NCBI GenBank assembly: GCA_963803375.1 | Contig: CAWDMB010000008.1 | Coordinates: forward strand, 372,001 to 436,000 | Origin: JAOPZW01 sp963803375 | GTDB lineage: Bacteria > Actinomycetota > Thermoleophilia > Solirubrobacterales > Solirubrobacteraceae | Length of the DNA stretch: 64,000 bases | Direction: 5' to 3' | Shown here: positions 39,274 to 47,645 of the stretch, one piece after another | How the letters are laid out: each line of letters begins with the position of its first letter | Position numbering within the stretch: position 1 is the stretch's first letter | The notes under the pieces: generated by a model | What the model was told of the DNA's origin: nothing | The model's database searches: none | What the model saw: only the letters and a program-made list of their open reading frames with translations | Position numbers and translations under genes: made by a program

Positions 39274-39307
39274 CTGCCGGACGCGCTTCGCGCCGAGTGT
39301 CCGGCAG
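39274..39307 (+). terminator. Second hairpin downstream of guaA
   Basis: A perfect 9-bp stem CTGCCGGAC / GTCCGGCAG around an inner GCG-CTTCG-CGC mini-hairpin. It is copied at 47259-47292. Confidence 0.5.
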
Positions 39308-39812
39308 ACCCGCGCCCGTCCCCGCCTCGACCTGCGCGCACGCGCCGCGCACGCGCGTCGCTCGCGAGCGCGCGTGAGCTCGCCACCATCGCCGTTGCCG
39401 GTGCCCGGCTCCTTGGTGCCTCGCCTCGGCGCGATGGCCGGGCACCCTCGGTCGATGGCCGCCGATGCTCGGCCATCGACGCCCGCACCCGTGGTCGACG
39501 AGCAGGCGTGGGTGGCCGGCTCCACCGGACATCGCCTGCTCAGGATCGGGGGTGCCGCCTAACGGCGGCCGCCGGCGCACGGCGATGTCAGGCGCACGCG
39601 CCCTCGCGCGAATGTGCGACCGCATGCGTCGCAGACCGGCCCCACCCATCAGCGCGCGCGAGAGGAAGAGGAGATGGACCGCACACCGGCCCGAATGCTG
39701 CGATGTAAAGGCACCACGAGCGTGTTATCGGGAGCTTCTTCCGCAGCTCTCCGGTCGTTCTGATCACGTGGCTCAGAAGCGCTTCAGCGGGTGGTGAGCG
39801 GATCCGACGCGC

Positions 39813-40079
39813 ATGGCGCCAACGCCACCCGACCGAAGCTCTGAGTGGAAGGCGGCAGGGAGAAGCGGCTCGCGACAGTGGCATGTGTCGGGCTTGCATT
39901 TCGCGCAAAGGAACACTCGCGCGACGCTGCTGGCCCCCGACGCGTGGCGTGGTCGGCTGCAGGGGCTCAACGACCGTGGCGAGGTGATCCCTTTGGATCT
40001 CAATAATTGGATCATCTCGCCAGTCCGTAGCCGGCCGCCGGCATCCTCTTATCGATGTGTCGCCGATGAACCAGCCTGA
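39813..40079 (+). CDS. Possible 88-residue protein preceding the giant NTPase gene
   Basis: A frame with moderate coding character in its middle (HFAQRNTRATLLAPDAWRGRLQGLNDRGEVIPLDLNNW). It overlaps the start of the large gene by 14-23 bp in another frame, a spacing typical of coupled genes. No family is recognised. The first 25 residues look less natural, and an opposing minus-strand frame with a CAKCKPDTCHC run exists here, so the call is uncertain. Confidence 0.35.
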   Translation: MAPTPPDRSSEWKAAGRSGSRQWHVSGLHFAQRNTRATLLAPDAWRGRLQGLNDRGEVIPLDLNNWIISPVRSRPPASSYRCVADEPA

Positions 40080-42906
40080 ACAGGGAGCTCCCCAGTCAGA
40101 AGCCCAAGGCCAGACTCCTGATTCGCGCCCAGGCGTGAGCCCGTACGCGACCGGTGGAGGGGGCGTAATGCTCGAACGCCGACTGGGCGCGTGGTATCTC
40201 GCTCTGCTGCTCACGGGCGAAACGGCTCCAGAGCTTGGAGATGATCGGCACGTCACGAGCGTCGACTTCCAGCAGGCTCCACGCGTTGCCGTCGACGACC
40301 TCGTTGTCTCCTCGGCTCGGGCGGACGAAGCGACGCCGAGTCTGCGCCTGGCGCTTGGCGTGCGTCGGCGGCCGAATCTTGTCCGAAGCGACGAGAGCGC
40401 GAAAAGGCTCATCGTCGAGTACGTGCGCGCGCTCTTGCAGACGCCGGAGGATGGGCGCGAGCACAGACTCGGGCTCGCGGTCGCCGGTACGCAGACGCAG
40501 ACGACGCAGCTCGCCGAGCTCACCGTCTCGGCACGCAGCCAGCGGAACGCATCCGAGTTCTTTGAGCTGCTTCGTACGCCAAACCGGTTCGAGAAGGCAC
40601 TCATCGACCGCCTCGCCCACGTGGAGGACCTCATAAAGCACGCGCTCGAAAAGCTCGGAACGGCGAAGCCGCAGGCGCCCGTCGTCGAGCTGCGGACTTG
40701 GCAGCTGCTGCGCCGCCTGTGGGTGATCGCGCCGCGGCTCGAAGAGCCGGACATTGGCGACTGGGCGGCCCTGCAAAACCGACTCATCAACGTGGCGCGC
40801 GGCCGGGACCTCGCCGGCGCAGGCCGCCTGCGCGACCTGTTAGAAGTCTTGGCTGGCCAGTACGCCCCGCGCGCGGCAACCGTCGATGCCACCCTTCTGC
40901 GCCGAGAAGTCCATGCGCTGCTGCAGTCTGGGCGCCGGCGCCACGATCAGGGCTGGCAACTGCTCGAACAGATGCAGCGCCTCGCTCTCGATGCAGCGCG
41001 CAACCAGATTGGGGGCGGAGAGACGTCGTTCGCTCTTGACCGCAGCAGCGATGCCCGTGCGCTCATCGCTGCGGCGGACGCTTCGGCGGCCACCGTCGTC
41101 GGCGGCGACTCGGGAGTCGGTAAGAGCTCCCTCGCGCTGGCTGCCGCCGCCCAAGTCGTCGAAGACGCCGGCGGCGAGGCGCAGGCAGTTTGTCTGAATC
41201 TCCGGCAACTGCCCCACAACTGGCTTGAGCTATTCGGGCGCCTCGGCGCCTCGCTGGCCGATGTGCTCTCGGAGCTGAGCGCACCGCGCCGGTACCTGGT
41301 CGTCGACGGGGCCGACGCCGCGGCGGAGTCCAAGCGCGATGTCTTCTCCTACGTCATCGACGCAGCCAAGGCGAGCGATGTCAAGCTTGTTGTCGCCACC
41401 TCCAACGACGTGCGGCCGGTCATCCGCGATCTGCTCGGTGAGCGGTTCGGCGCAAACCACGTCGGCAGCTACGAAGTCTCACAGCTAAGCGACGAGCGGC
41501 TGACCGAGATCGTCACCGCCTTCCCGGGCCTGCGACACTTGGCCGAGACCCCGCGCTCTCGTGAGCTGCTGCGCCGGCTCGTCGTTATCGACCTCCTCGT
41601 CCGCAGCGGGATTGCGGGGCTGCCGCTCAGCGACGCCGACGCCATGCGCGAGATCTGGACGGGCCTGGTTCGTCGACGCGAGCAACGCGATCGTGGCCTC
41701 CCGGACGCCCGTGAGCAGGTGATGCTGCGAGTGGCCGCGCACGCGCTGAGCGGCAAGCCGGCCGCTGAGCTCGACCCGAGCGCCCTCGATGGCCTACGTC
41801 AAGACGGACTGCTTCGCAGCGTGCACGACAACCCGTGGGAGCTTGTGCCCGAGTTCGCTCACGACGAGATCCGCCGCTACGCGGTCGCTCGTGTCCTGCT
41901 CGCGAGCGGCGACCTCGGCGTCGCGGTCGATCGGGCGAACGCGCCGCGGTGGGCCCTCTCGGCGGCGACACTCGCCGCGCAGGTCGTCCTGGCCCAGCCT
42001 GAAGGTACGTACGCGCCGCTGCGCGGCCGTCTGGCGACACAACAGGCGTCTTTCGACGCGGTCGCTGCCGCCCACGGCGCGCGATGGGCCGACGTGCCGG
42101 ACGAGGCGCTGCTGACCCTCGGCGACCCTGCGCCGGTGCTGGCGGACGCTTGGCCTCAGCTGCGGGCCGGAGACCGCTCAGGTCTTGCGCGACTGCTGCG
42201 CGTGCTCGACCAGCGCCATCGCAAGGACGGGATCCTGGACCCGGTTGTCGCTCACCCCGTCGTCGTCTTGCTGCTCGAGGAGGTCGCGCCCTGGCGCGGC
42301 TCCGAGGGAGCCGCGGCACTCTTGCGCGAGTGGCTTTTCGGTCTCGTCGTCGCTGACGCGCCGGGGGGACTGCACCTCCGGCTGCGGCTGCAGCAGCGCA
42401 TCGTCGACGTGTGCGAGCAGGCCCAGCGGCAACTCGACGCCGCCCGCCAGCAGGAGCAAGCCGCGCGCGCCGCCAGGAGCGCCGAGCAACAGGAACAAGA
42501 CCGCGAGCGCGAAGAGCAAGAGGAGTCGCTAGCTCATGTCCTCGGGGTCGTCCGGCGGCGCAGGCGACGACCTCGGGACTTGCCGCGCGAACTGACCGAC
42601 GAAACCGTGGTTGAGCTCCTGGCGCTGCTCGGCCCGGATCTCGGTGACGATGGCGAGCAGCTCCTGCGCCGGGTCGCCGCTGAGTCGCCGGTCCATCTCG
42701 CTCCGGCGCTAGAGAAGCCGGGCACCGGCCGAGCGCTGGGCACCTACGGTCGCGGTCTCCTGGCAGACCTGGTCGAGGCGTACTACCTCGACGAAGACGA
42801 GGACGGCTCGGGCTTCCACGAGGACGGGATTCGACGCCACTGCTTCGCTGGGATCGGTATCCCGATGACGGCCTGGTATCGCGGGCCGTTCAGGTCATGT
42901 CGGTAG
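40057..42906 (+). pseudogene. 5' part of an IS256-disrupted giant NTPase gene
   Basis: The N-terminal 945 residues of a protein of about 1,721. Residues 25-150 form a nuclease-like domain (MLERRLGAWYLALLLTG with Glu40, RVAVDDLVVS with Asp80/81, then LALGVRRRPN where a QxK would be expected in PD-(D/E)xK enzymes). Walker A is GGDSGVGKSSLA (349-360), Walker B YLVVDGAD (Asp417), and ATSNDVRP near 448 is a sensor-like motif. A winged-helix/helical region, then a Gln/Glu-rich coiled coil (785-825), follow. The frame runs into the IS left end and stops at 42906. The start is GTG 40057 or ATG 40066. The architecture suggests a STAND-type defence ATPase; this is an inference. Confidence 0.8.
42885..42892 (+). 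repeat. Target-site duplication, left copy
   Basis: GCCGTTCA, identical to 44313-44320. Eight base pairs is the usual duplication length for IS256-family elements. Confidence 0.9.
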
Positions 42907-42919
42907 AGGTGGTGTAACG
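42893..42919 (+). repeat. IS256 left terminal inverted repeat
   Basis: 27 bp; its inner 11 bp (GTGGTGTAACG) match the right end perfectly, and about 20 of 27 positions match overall. Confidence 0.88.
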
Positions 42920-43011
42920 GGCGCGTGGTAGGCCCGCCGAAGGAAGGGTCGGCCACCGCGGCGTCCAACTCGTCGGTCGATACCAGTCGATCGACGGAAG
43001 GAAGCACCACG

Positions 43012-44259
43012 ATGGCCGAGAGCCGGATGATGACCCCTGCCGATGTTGTCGCCCAGGTGATGGGCGGCGAGCACGGCGATGTGTTGCGCGAGGCGGTCGC
43101 GCTGGTTGCCCGTGCGCTGATGGAGGCCGAGGTCTCCGCGCGGGTTGGCGCCGAGCACGGCGAGCGCTCGCCCGACCGGGTTGCGCACCGCAACGGCTAC
43201 CGGCCCAGGGCGTGGGAGACGCGGGTCGGCGAGCTCGAGCTGTTGATCCCCAGGGTGCGCTCGGGCCCGGCGTACTTCCCGTCGTTTCTGGAGCCGCGCC
43301 GGCGCTGTGAGCAGGCGATCGTCGCGGTCGTGATGGAGGCCTACGTCAACGGCGTGAGCACCCGCAAGGTCGACCGGCTCGTCGAGCAGCTGGGCATCCA
43401 GGGCATGGACAAGGACCGCGTCAGCCGCCTGTGCTGCGAGCTTGACGAGCACGTCGAGGCGTTCCGCACCCGCCCGCTGGAGGGCGCCTACCCGTACCTG
43501 TGGCTGGACGCCAAGCAGCTGAAGGTGCGCGATCACGGCCGCGTGGTCTCCAAGGCGCTGGTCGTCGCCTACGCCGTCCACGAGAGCGGCCGGCGCGAGG
43601 TGATCGGCCTCGATCTCGGCGAGGTCGAGTCAGAGGCGTTCTGGGTCGAGTTCCTGCGCTCGCTGCGCGCGCGCGGCCTGGACGGCGTCCAGCTGGCGGT
43701 CTCCGATCATCACGAGGGCCTGAAGACCGCGATCGCCCGCGTGCTGGGCTGCCCGTGGCAGCGCTGCGCGGTGCACTTCGTCAGGGCGATGCACCAGCAC
43801 TGCCGGCCCTCGCAGCGCGGGCTGGTCTCCGCCGCCCTGCGCGAGGTCTTCAACGCCGACAACCAAGAGCAGGCGCGCGAGCGCGTCACCCACGTCATCG
43901 AGCGCCTCCAGCCGGTCGCCCCGAAGGTCGCCCGGCTGCTCGCCGACGCCGAGGAGGACCTGCTGGCCTTCTACGCCTTCCCCGCCGCGCACTGGTCCAA
44001 GCTGCGCTCGACCAACCCGCTTGAGCGCGTCAACCGCGAGATCGGCCGACGCTCCGACGTCGTCGGGATCTTCCCCAACGACGCCGCCGCGATCCGCCTC
44101 GCCGGCGCCCTGCTCATTGAGCAAAACGACGAATGGCTCGTCGGCCGGCGCTACCTGTCAGACGAGAGCATGCGAATGGTTCTCTACGCGACCCTGGACC
44201 AGGAGAAGGATCCCGATCAGATCAACAACAACGAGGAGATGCTGCCCCTCGCCGCCTGA
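43012..44259 (+). CDS. IS256-family transposase (mutator type)
   Basis: A 415-residue DDE transposase. The catalytic residues fit: Asp166 in YLWLDAKQLKV, Asp232 in LAVSDHHEGLKTAI and Glu338 in NPLERVNREIGRR. The C/H pair of the family is in WQRCAVHFVRAM. The helical N-terminal domain (DVLREAVALVARALMEAEVSARVGAEHGER) and the RNGYRPRAWETRVGELELLIPRVR segment are standard. ATG 43012 follows an AGGAAG site. No frameshift or truncation is seen, so the element is probably active. Confidence 0.96.
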   Translation: MAESRMMTPADVVAQVMGGEHGDVLREAVALVARALMEAEVSARVGAEHGERSPDRVAHRNGYRPRAWETRVGELELLIPRVRSGPAYFPSFLEPRRRCEQAIVAVVMEAYVNGVSTRKVDRLVEQLGIQGMDKDRVSRLCCELDEHVEAFRTRPLEGAYPYLWLDAKQLKVRDHGRVVSKALVVAYAVHESGRREVIGLDLGEVESEAFWVEFLRSLRARGLDGVQLAVSDHHEGLKTAIARVLGCPWQRCAVHFVRAMHQHCRPSQRGLVSAALREVFNADNQEQARERVTHVIERLQPVAPKVARLLADAEEDLLAFYAFPAAHWSKLRSTNPLERVNREIGRRSDVVGIFPNDAAAIRLAGALLIEQNDEWLVGRRYLSDESMRMVLYATLDQEKDPDQINNNEEMLPLAA

Positions 44260-44285
44260 GAAGAGCACCAACGCCGACGAGCTGG

Positions 44286-44312
44286 CGTTACACCACAACC
44301 TGCGACTTGACT
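44286..44312 (-). repeat. IS256 right terminal inverted repeat
   Basis: 27 bp, the inverted counterpart of 42893-42919. Confidence 0.88.
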
Positions 44313-44320
44313 GCCGTTCA
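44313..44320 (+). repeat. Target-site duplication, right copy
   Basis: GCCGTTCA. Its last A forms the ATG at 44320 with the two bases that follow, which creates an artificial start for the 3' gene half. Confidence 0.9.
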
Positions 44321-46650
44321 TGTCGCTCTTTCAAACCGATCCGCGGCGCGGTATCGCTGTGCTCAACCGTCTGCTCAATCACGCCGCACGAGCCCGAGCA
44401 CGGACCCTTGCCGGGCTGGGCGATCCGTGGGGTCACGCGAGCCAAGCCGACGTCGATCGCTACAGCGTCGAGCTGCGGCTGACGCGCCAGGTTCGAAGCT
44501 ACGTCGGCGACGACCATGTCTGGCGCTGGTATCGCGGGACAGGCGTCGGGCCATATCCGTGCATGAGCGCGCTGCAGGCATTGGAGCGATATTGCGACCC
44601 GCTACTGTCGTCGAAAGTCGTCTCGCCCGAGTGGCTGGTCGCGCTGTTGCTCGACGGCTGCGAGAGCCTTGCAATGCCGGGGCTCGTCGTTGGGCTTCTC
44701 GTGCGCCACATCGAGTCTGCGGGCTCGCTTCTGGATTCCTTCTTCGCCGAGCCGATGGTCTGGCACCTCGAGTTTGTGCGGGTGACAGCCGAGTCAGGCG
44801 GGCTGGCGGCGAGCTCCGAAGGTCTGACTAATCCGGAGAGGCGGTCATGGTCTCTCCGCGAAGCCGCGATGTGGCTGACAATCCAAGCCGACTCTGAGCG
44901 GGCCGACGAGCTGCGTGCCGTCGGTGAACAACTTGTCGAGCGGGCGATCGAGTTCGCCGCCGCCGAGCGAGGCGACGATGCGAGATCCGGGCAGGAAAGT
45001 GAACACGTGACGGTGGTTCGCGGCTGGGCTAGCGCACTCGACCGCAGCGCATACAACGCTCGGGCGGCTGGCGACAGGGTCGTCATCGAGGTCTCGCCCC
45101 CACAAGACGTTCAGGCCGCGCTTGCTCCCGACAACGAGGATCTTCGTCGAGGCAACGAGGCTTTGCGCGTTCAGATGCGCTACTTCCGCGCGGCAGCTCC
45201 GCGTCGGGCTGACGCGCCGCCGCCCACAGCCGAGGAGCCGGCTGAGGACCTCCTAGTGGCGCAGCACCTTGTCGCCGACCCGCCGGAGCGCTCCGCGGTG
45301 GGCGTCGCCGAGATGGCAGCCGCGATCGCCGCCTATGCACTCCAAGCGCAGCTGTCCGGCGAGATCGAGCTCGACGAGCAAGTACGCAGGTTCGTCGTCG
45401 GGGTGATACTCGAAGTTGCCGAGCACGCCGGCACTCCGGATCCGTTCGAGTTCGAGGGCTCGCTCTTCGAGATGGGAGCTGACCGCGCGGCCGCGCGCTC
45501 CCTGCCGTGGTTGCTGTTGCCGGGGGCCGCTCCCCTGCGAGCCCTGGCCGCGGCCGATTCAGACGAGGCCGACCAGCACGTGGTTGCCGCCGGACTGCGT
45601 CTAGCTCGGGCGACCGCCATGGAAACTCGGCTGTATCTGGCCCGCGGTCTCGACGTCGTCTGGCGGACGCCGTGCCAGACCGAGGGCGAATGCCATCACC
45701 GACGCGGCTTACAGCTGGCCGTCGAGTCGATGCGCGACTGCGTGCTCGGCGAGTGGGCCGAGTCGCGTCGCCAGATCGAAAGCTTGGCCGATCCTGTCGT
45801 CGAGACGCTGGCGGCTGTGCCCGACATAGACATCTACGTCGCCAAGCTCGATGCCGCGATCCGCGCGTTTGGCGTCGCCGCGGTCTCTGACAACTGCATT
45901 TTGACGGAGGCTCGCCAGCTGCTAATCGAACTGCTCAGGGCGCAACGTCGCGGATTCGCGGCCCACGACGAGAACTACGACGATCGCGGCTCTTCCGCGC
46001 TCGTCGCCGCGCGAGCTCTGCTGGCGCTCGCCGGCGCTGGGGAAGAGCAGCCACTGCGCGAACACATAGCCGCCTACGCGGATCGCAGCTCGTACTTAAG
46101 CTCGCTGCTGCGTGCACTGGCGGCGGCAGCTGAGGAAACCGAGCAAGCCGCCCAGACCGCGCGGAAGCTGTGGCCGGCGATCATCGAGCAAGTCCTGCAT
46201 CTCAACGCGTCGGGCCACCAGCTTCTTTCCGATCCCTACTACGGGGACCAGTCACTTGCGGCACTCGCCCCCACGACCACCGCCGACATTGAGTTCCTCT
46301 ACCGGGAGGTCGCCGCCGAGGCGACGGGCTGGCGCGACCCGCTCGGCTGGCAGAAAGCGCTCGATGCGTGGATACCGGTCGCTGCCGGCCAGCCGAACTG
46401 CATCGACTCGTTCATCGCCATGGTGCGCGACCTCCCCCTCGAGCAGCAGCTCTCGTTCGCTCTTCCTCGCGTGGCGACGCTCGTCGACGGCGACGTCCAG
46501 GCGGCGGCCAATCGCAGCGACTTTTTGGCGGAGTGGCTCAAGGAATTGCGTGCGGGGGAGCTCGACACCGACAGCTTGGCGACCTGGCAGCGGCTGACCG
46601 ACGCACTTGTGGTCGCAGGCAACCGGACCTTGGCGCCGTACTCGCAGTAG
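44320..46650 (+). pseudogene. 3' part of the IS256-disrupted giant NTPase gene
   Basis: 776 codons that continue the 40057 frame exactly once the IS and one GCCGTTCA are removed; codon 946 of the restored gene is the ATG at 44320. The junction then reads TAWYRGPF-MSLFQTDP, followed by RGIAVLNRLLNHAARARA. The segment is almost entirely helical with alternating Leu/Ala and charged residues, like the helical-repeat sensor part of STAND proteins, and has no recognisable catalytic motif. Conserved-looking aromatic spots are VWRWYRGTGVGPYPCMSALQALE and SPEWLVALLLDGCESLAMPG. It could be translated alone from ATG 44320 but lacks the NTPase. Confidence 0.8.
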
Positions 46651-47014
46651 TGCGCCATGCCGGTGCATGCAAACGCGTCGCTATCGCTTTCGCGTGGTTC
46701 CGGTAGCGGCGTCGCGAGAGCCGTCGCGTGCCACCGCTGTCGCCGTGGACGACAGGCGAGAGGGGGGCGGCTAAAGGCGCACGCGATGAGCGCGCCGACG
46801 GCGAAACGTCGGGGTCAGTGTCAAGGATCACGCGATTTCCCCAGGTGTGATCACGAGAAGCTGCCTACGCGCTTCGTTCCCTCGCCCGGCTGGTGGGCAT
46901 GAGGACGGCAATACGCGGTTCCGGGCGTTCGGGTGGGGGGTCAGAAGCGCGCGACGAGCCCCTTCACCGGGCGCCATCCCACCAGGGGAGCGAAGTGGAT
47001 ACCCCACCACGAGA
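46651..47014. other. Non-coding stretch at right island border
   Basis: About 360 bp between the giant gene and the right repeat without a convincing gene. One 81-codon frame (46657-46902) is Arg/Ser-rich and looks random. A sequence near 46815-46856 (GTGTCAAGGATCACGCGATT ... GTGTGATCACGAGAAG) contains GATCAC/GTGATC in inverted orientation and may be a remnant of another insertion-sequence end; I could not confirm this. Confidence 0.4.
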
Positions 47015-47200
47015 ACGTACGGCCAGGTCGTGGTGATCCGGGCGGTGACGAGCGACGACGCGATGACCGCCGACTGGGCGCGCCTGCCCTACGACCTGCT
47101 CGAGCAGATCGCCGCGCGGATGATCGGCGAGCTGCGCGAGGTCAACCGGGTCGTGCTCGACATCACGTCGAAGCCCCCTGGCACGATCGAGTGGGAGTAG
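47013..47200 (+). pseudogene. guaA: guaA 3' fragment (last 62 codons)
   Basis: Encodes the C-terminal GMP synthase residues from TYGQVVVIRAV to PPGTIEWE, identical to intact guaA. It has no start codon of its own in context. It is either the displaced native 3' end or a copy brought in by the island. Confidence 0.9.
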
Positions 47201-47471
47201 GCCGGGCGGGCGCTGTTCGCGCCCGACGTCGCTGGTCGGGCGGGACCGGATCGCGGGCCTGCCGGACGCGCTTCGCGCCGAGTGTCCGGCAGACCCGCGC
47301 CCGTCCCCGCCTCGACCTGCGCGCACGCGCCGCGCACGCGCGTCGCTCGCGAGCGCGCGTGAGCTCGCCACCATCGCCGTTGCCGGTGCCCGGCTCCTTG
47401 GTGCCTCGCCTCGGCGCGATGGCCGGGCACCCTCGGTCGATGGCCGCCGATGCTCGGCCATCGACGCCCGC
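47015..47471 (+). repeat. Right direct repeat of the island
   Basis: 457 bp, one mismatch to 39030-39486 (constant offset 7,985). After 47471 the two copies diverge to roughly 75-80% identity for about another 100 bp by eye. Confidence 0.95.
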
Positions 47472-47645
47472 GCTTTGCGGTCCACGAGCAGGCCTGGGCG
47501 GCCGGCTCCACCGGACGTCGCTCGGTCGGGCCCGGGATGCCGCCCGACGGCGGCCGGCGGTGCACGACGAGGTCCATCGGCCCAGCTTCGCGCTTTGACG
47601 GACCGTTGACGGACGCGACCACGCACGCCGCCGAGGCTCCACACC
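47201..47645. other. Non-coding stretch before the methyltransferase gene
   Basis: 445 bp without a gene. The first 271 bp are the repeat with its hairpins (47207-47225, 47259-47292, and the 10-bp inverted repeat at 47436-47465). Near the methyltransferase start are two direct copies of TTGACGGAC (47595-47603 and 47606-47614), 11 bp apart, which could be a -35 element or an operator. Confidence 0.5.

Larger units (their letters stand above)
39030..39486 (+). repeat. Left direct repeat of the island (guaA 3' end and downstream)
   Basis: 457 bp that recurs at 47015-47471 in the same orientation with a single mismatch (a C/T in the PPG codons). It covers the last 186 bp of guaA and 271 bp of non-coding DNA with three hairpins. 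Similarity continues past 39486 at clearly lower identity for about 100 bp. Confidence 0.95.
39216..39812. other. Non-coding stretch at left island border
   Basis: About 600 bp with no convincing gene. The first 271 bp belong to the direct repeat and hold a terminator-like hairpin, a 9-bp stem hairpin and a 10-bp inverted repeat. A further perfect 9-bp inverted repeat (GAGCAGGCG ... CGCCTGCTC, 39500-39541) occurs only in this copy. GC content drops visibly after about 39650. Short ATG frames here (for example from 39674) look random. Confidence 0.6.
42893..44312 (+). mobile_element. IS256-family insertion sequence, 1,420 bp
   Basis: A complete element: 27-bp imperfect terminal inverted repeats (42893-42919 and 44286-44312, sharing the inner GTGGTGTAACG), one full-length transposase gene, and an 8-bp target duplication outside each end. 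The intact structure and perfect duplication indicate recent transposition. Its GC content resembles the host core genes more than the gene it interrupts. Confidence 0.95.
39216..47014. mobile_element. Genomic island inserted at the guaA 3' end
   Basis: About 7.8 kb bounded by a 457-bp direct duplication of the guaA 3' end. Its cargo is one giant NTPase gene plus a small upstream ORF. An IS256-family element (42893-44312) is nested in the large gene. No integrase, relaxase or phage gene is visible. Composition is less GC-extreme than in the neighbouring genes. It could be a site-specific island that lost its integrase, or an insertion by homologous recombination between related guaA regions. 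Confidence 0.75.

Noticed and set aside
39545..39565. GCCTAAC near the left island border, matching the RYYYAAC core of integron attC sites
   Set aside because: No partner GTTRRRY core at a suitable distance and no integron integrase, so a chance 7-mer.
39773..40015. Minus-strand frame with a CAKCKPDTCHC run, resembling a zinc site
   Set aside because: The cysteines come from a short biased stretch; flanking residues are not protein-like and the opposite-strand frame fits the gene order better.
44320..46650. Treating the 776-codon frame as an independent gene
   Set aside because: Its ATG is created by the target-site duplication, and the frame joins the upstream half exactly when the insertion element is removed.
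46657..46902. 81-codon frame at the right border of the island
   Set aside because: Low-complexity Arg/Ser/Gly content, no ribosome site, no similarity to a known family.
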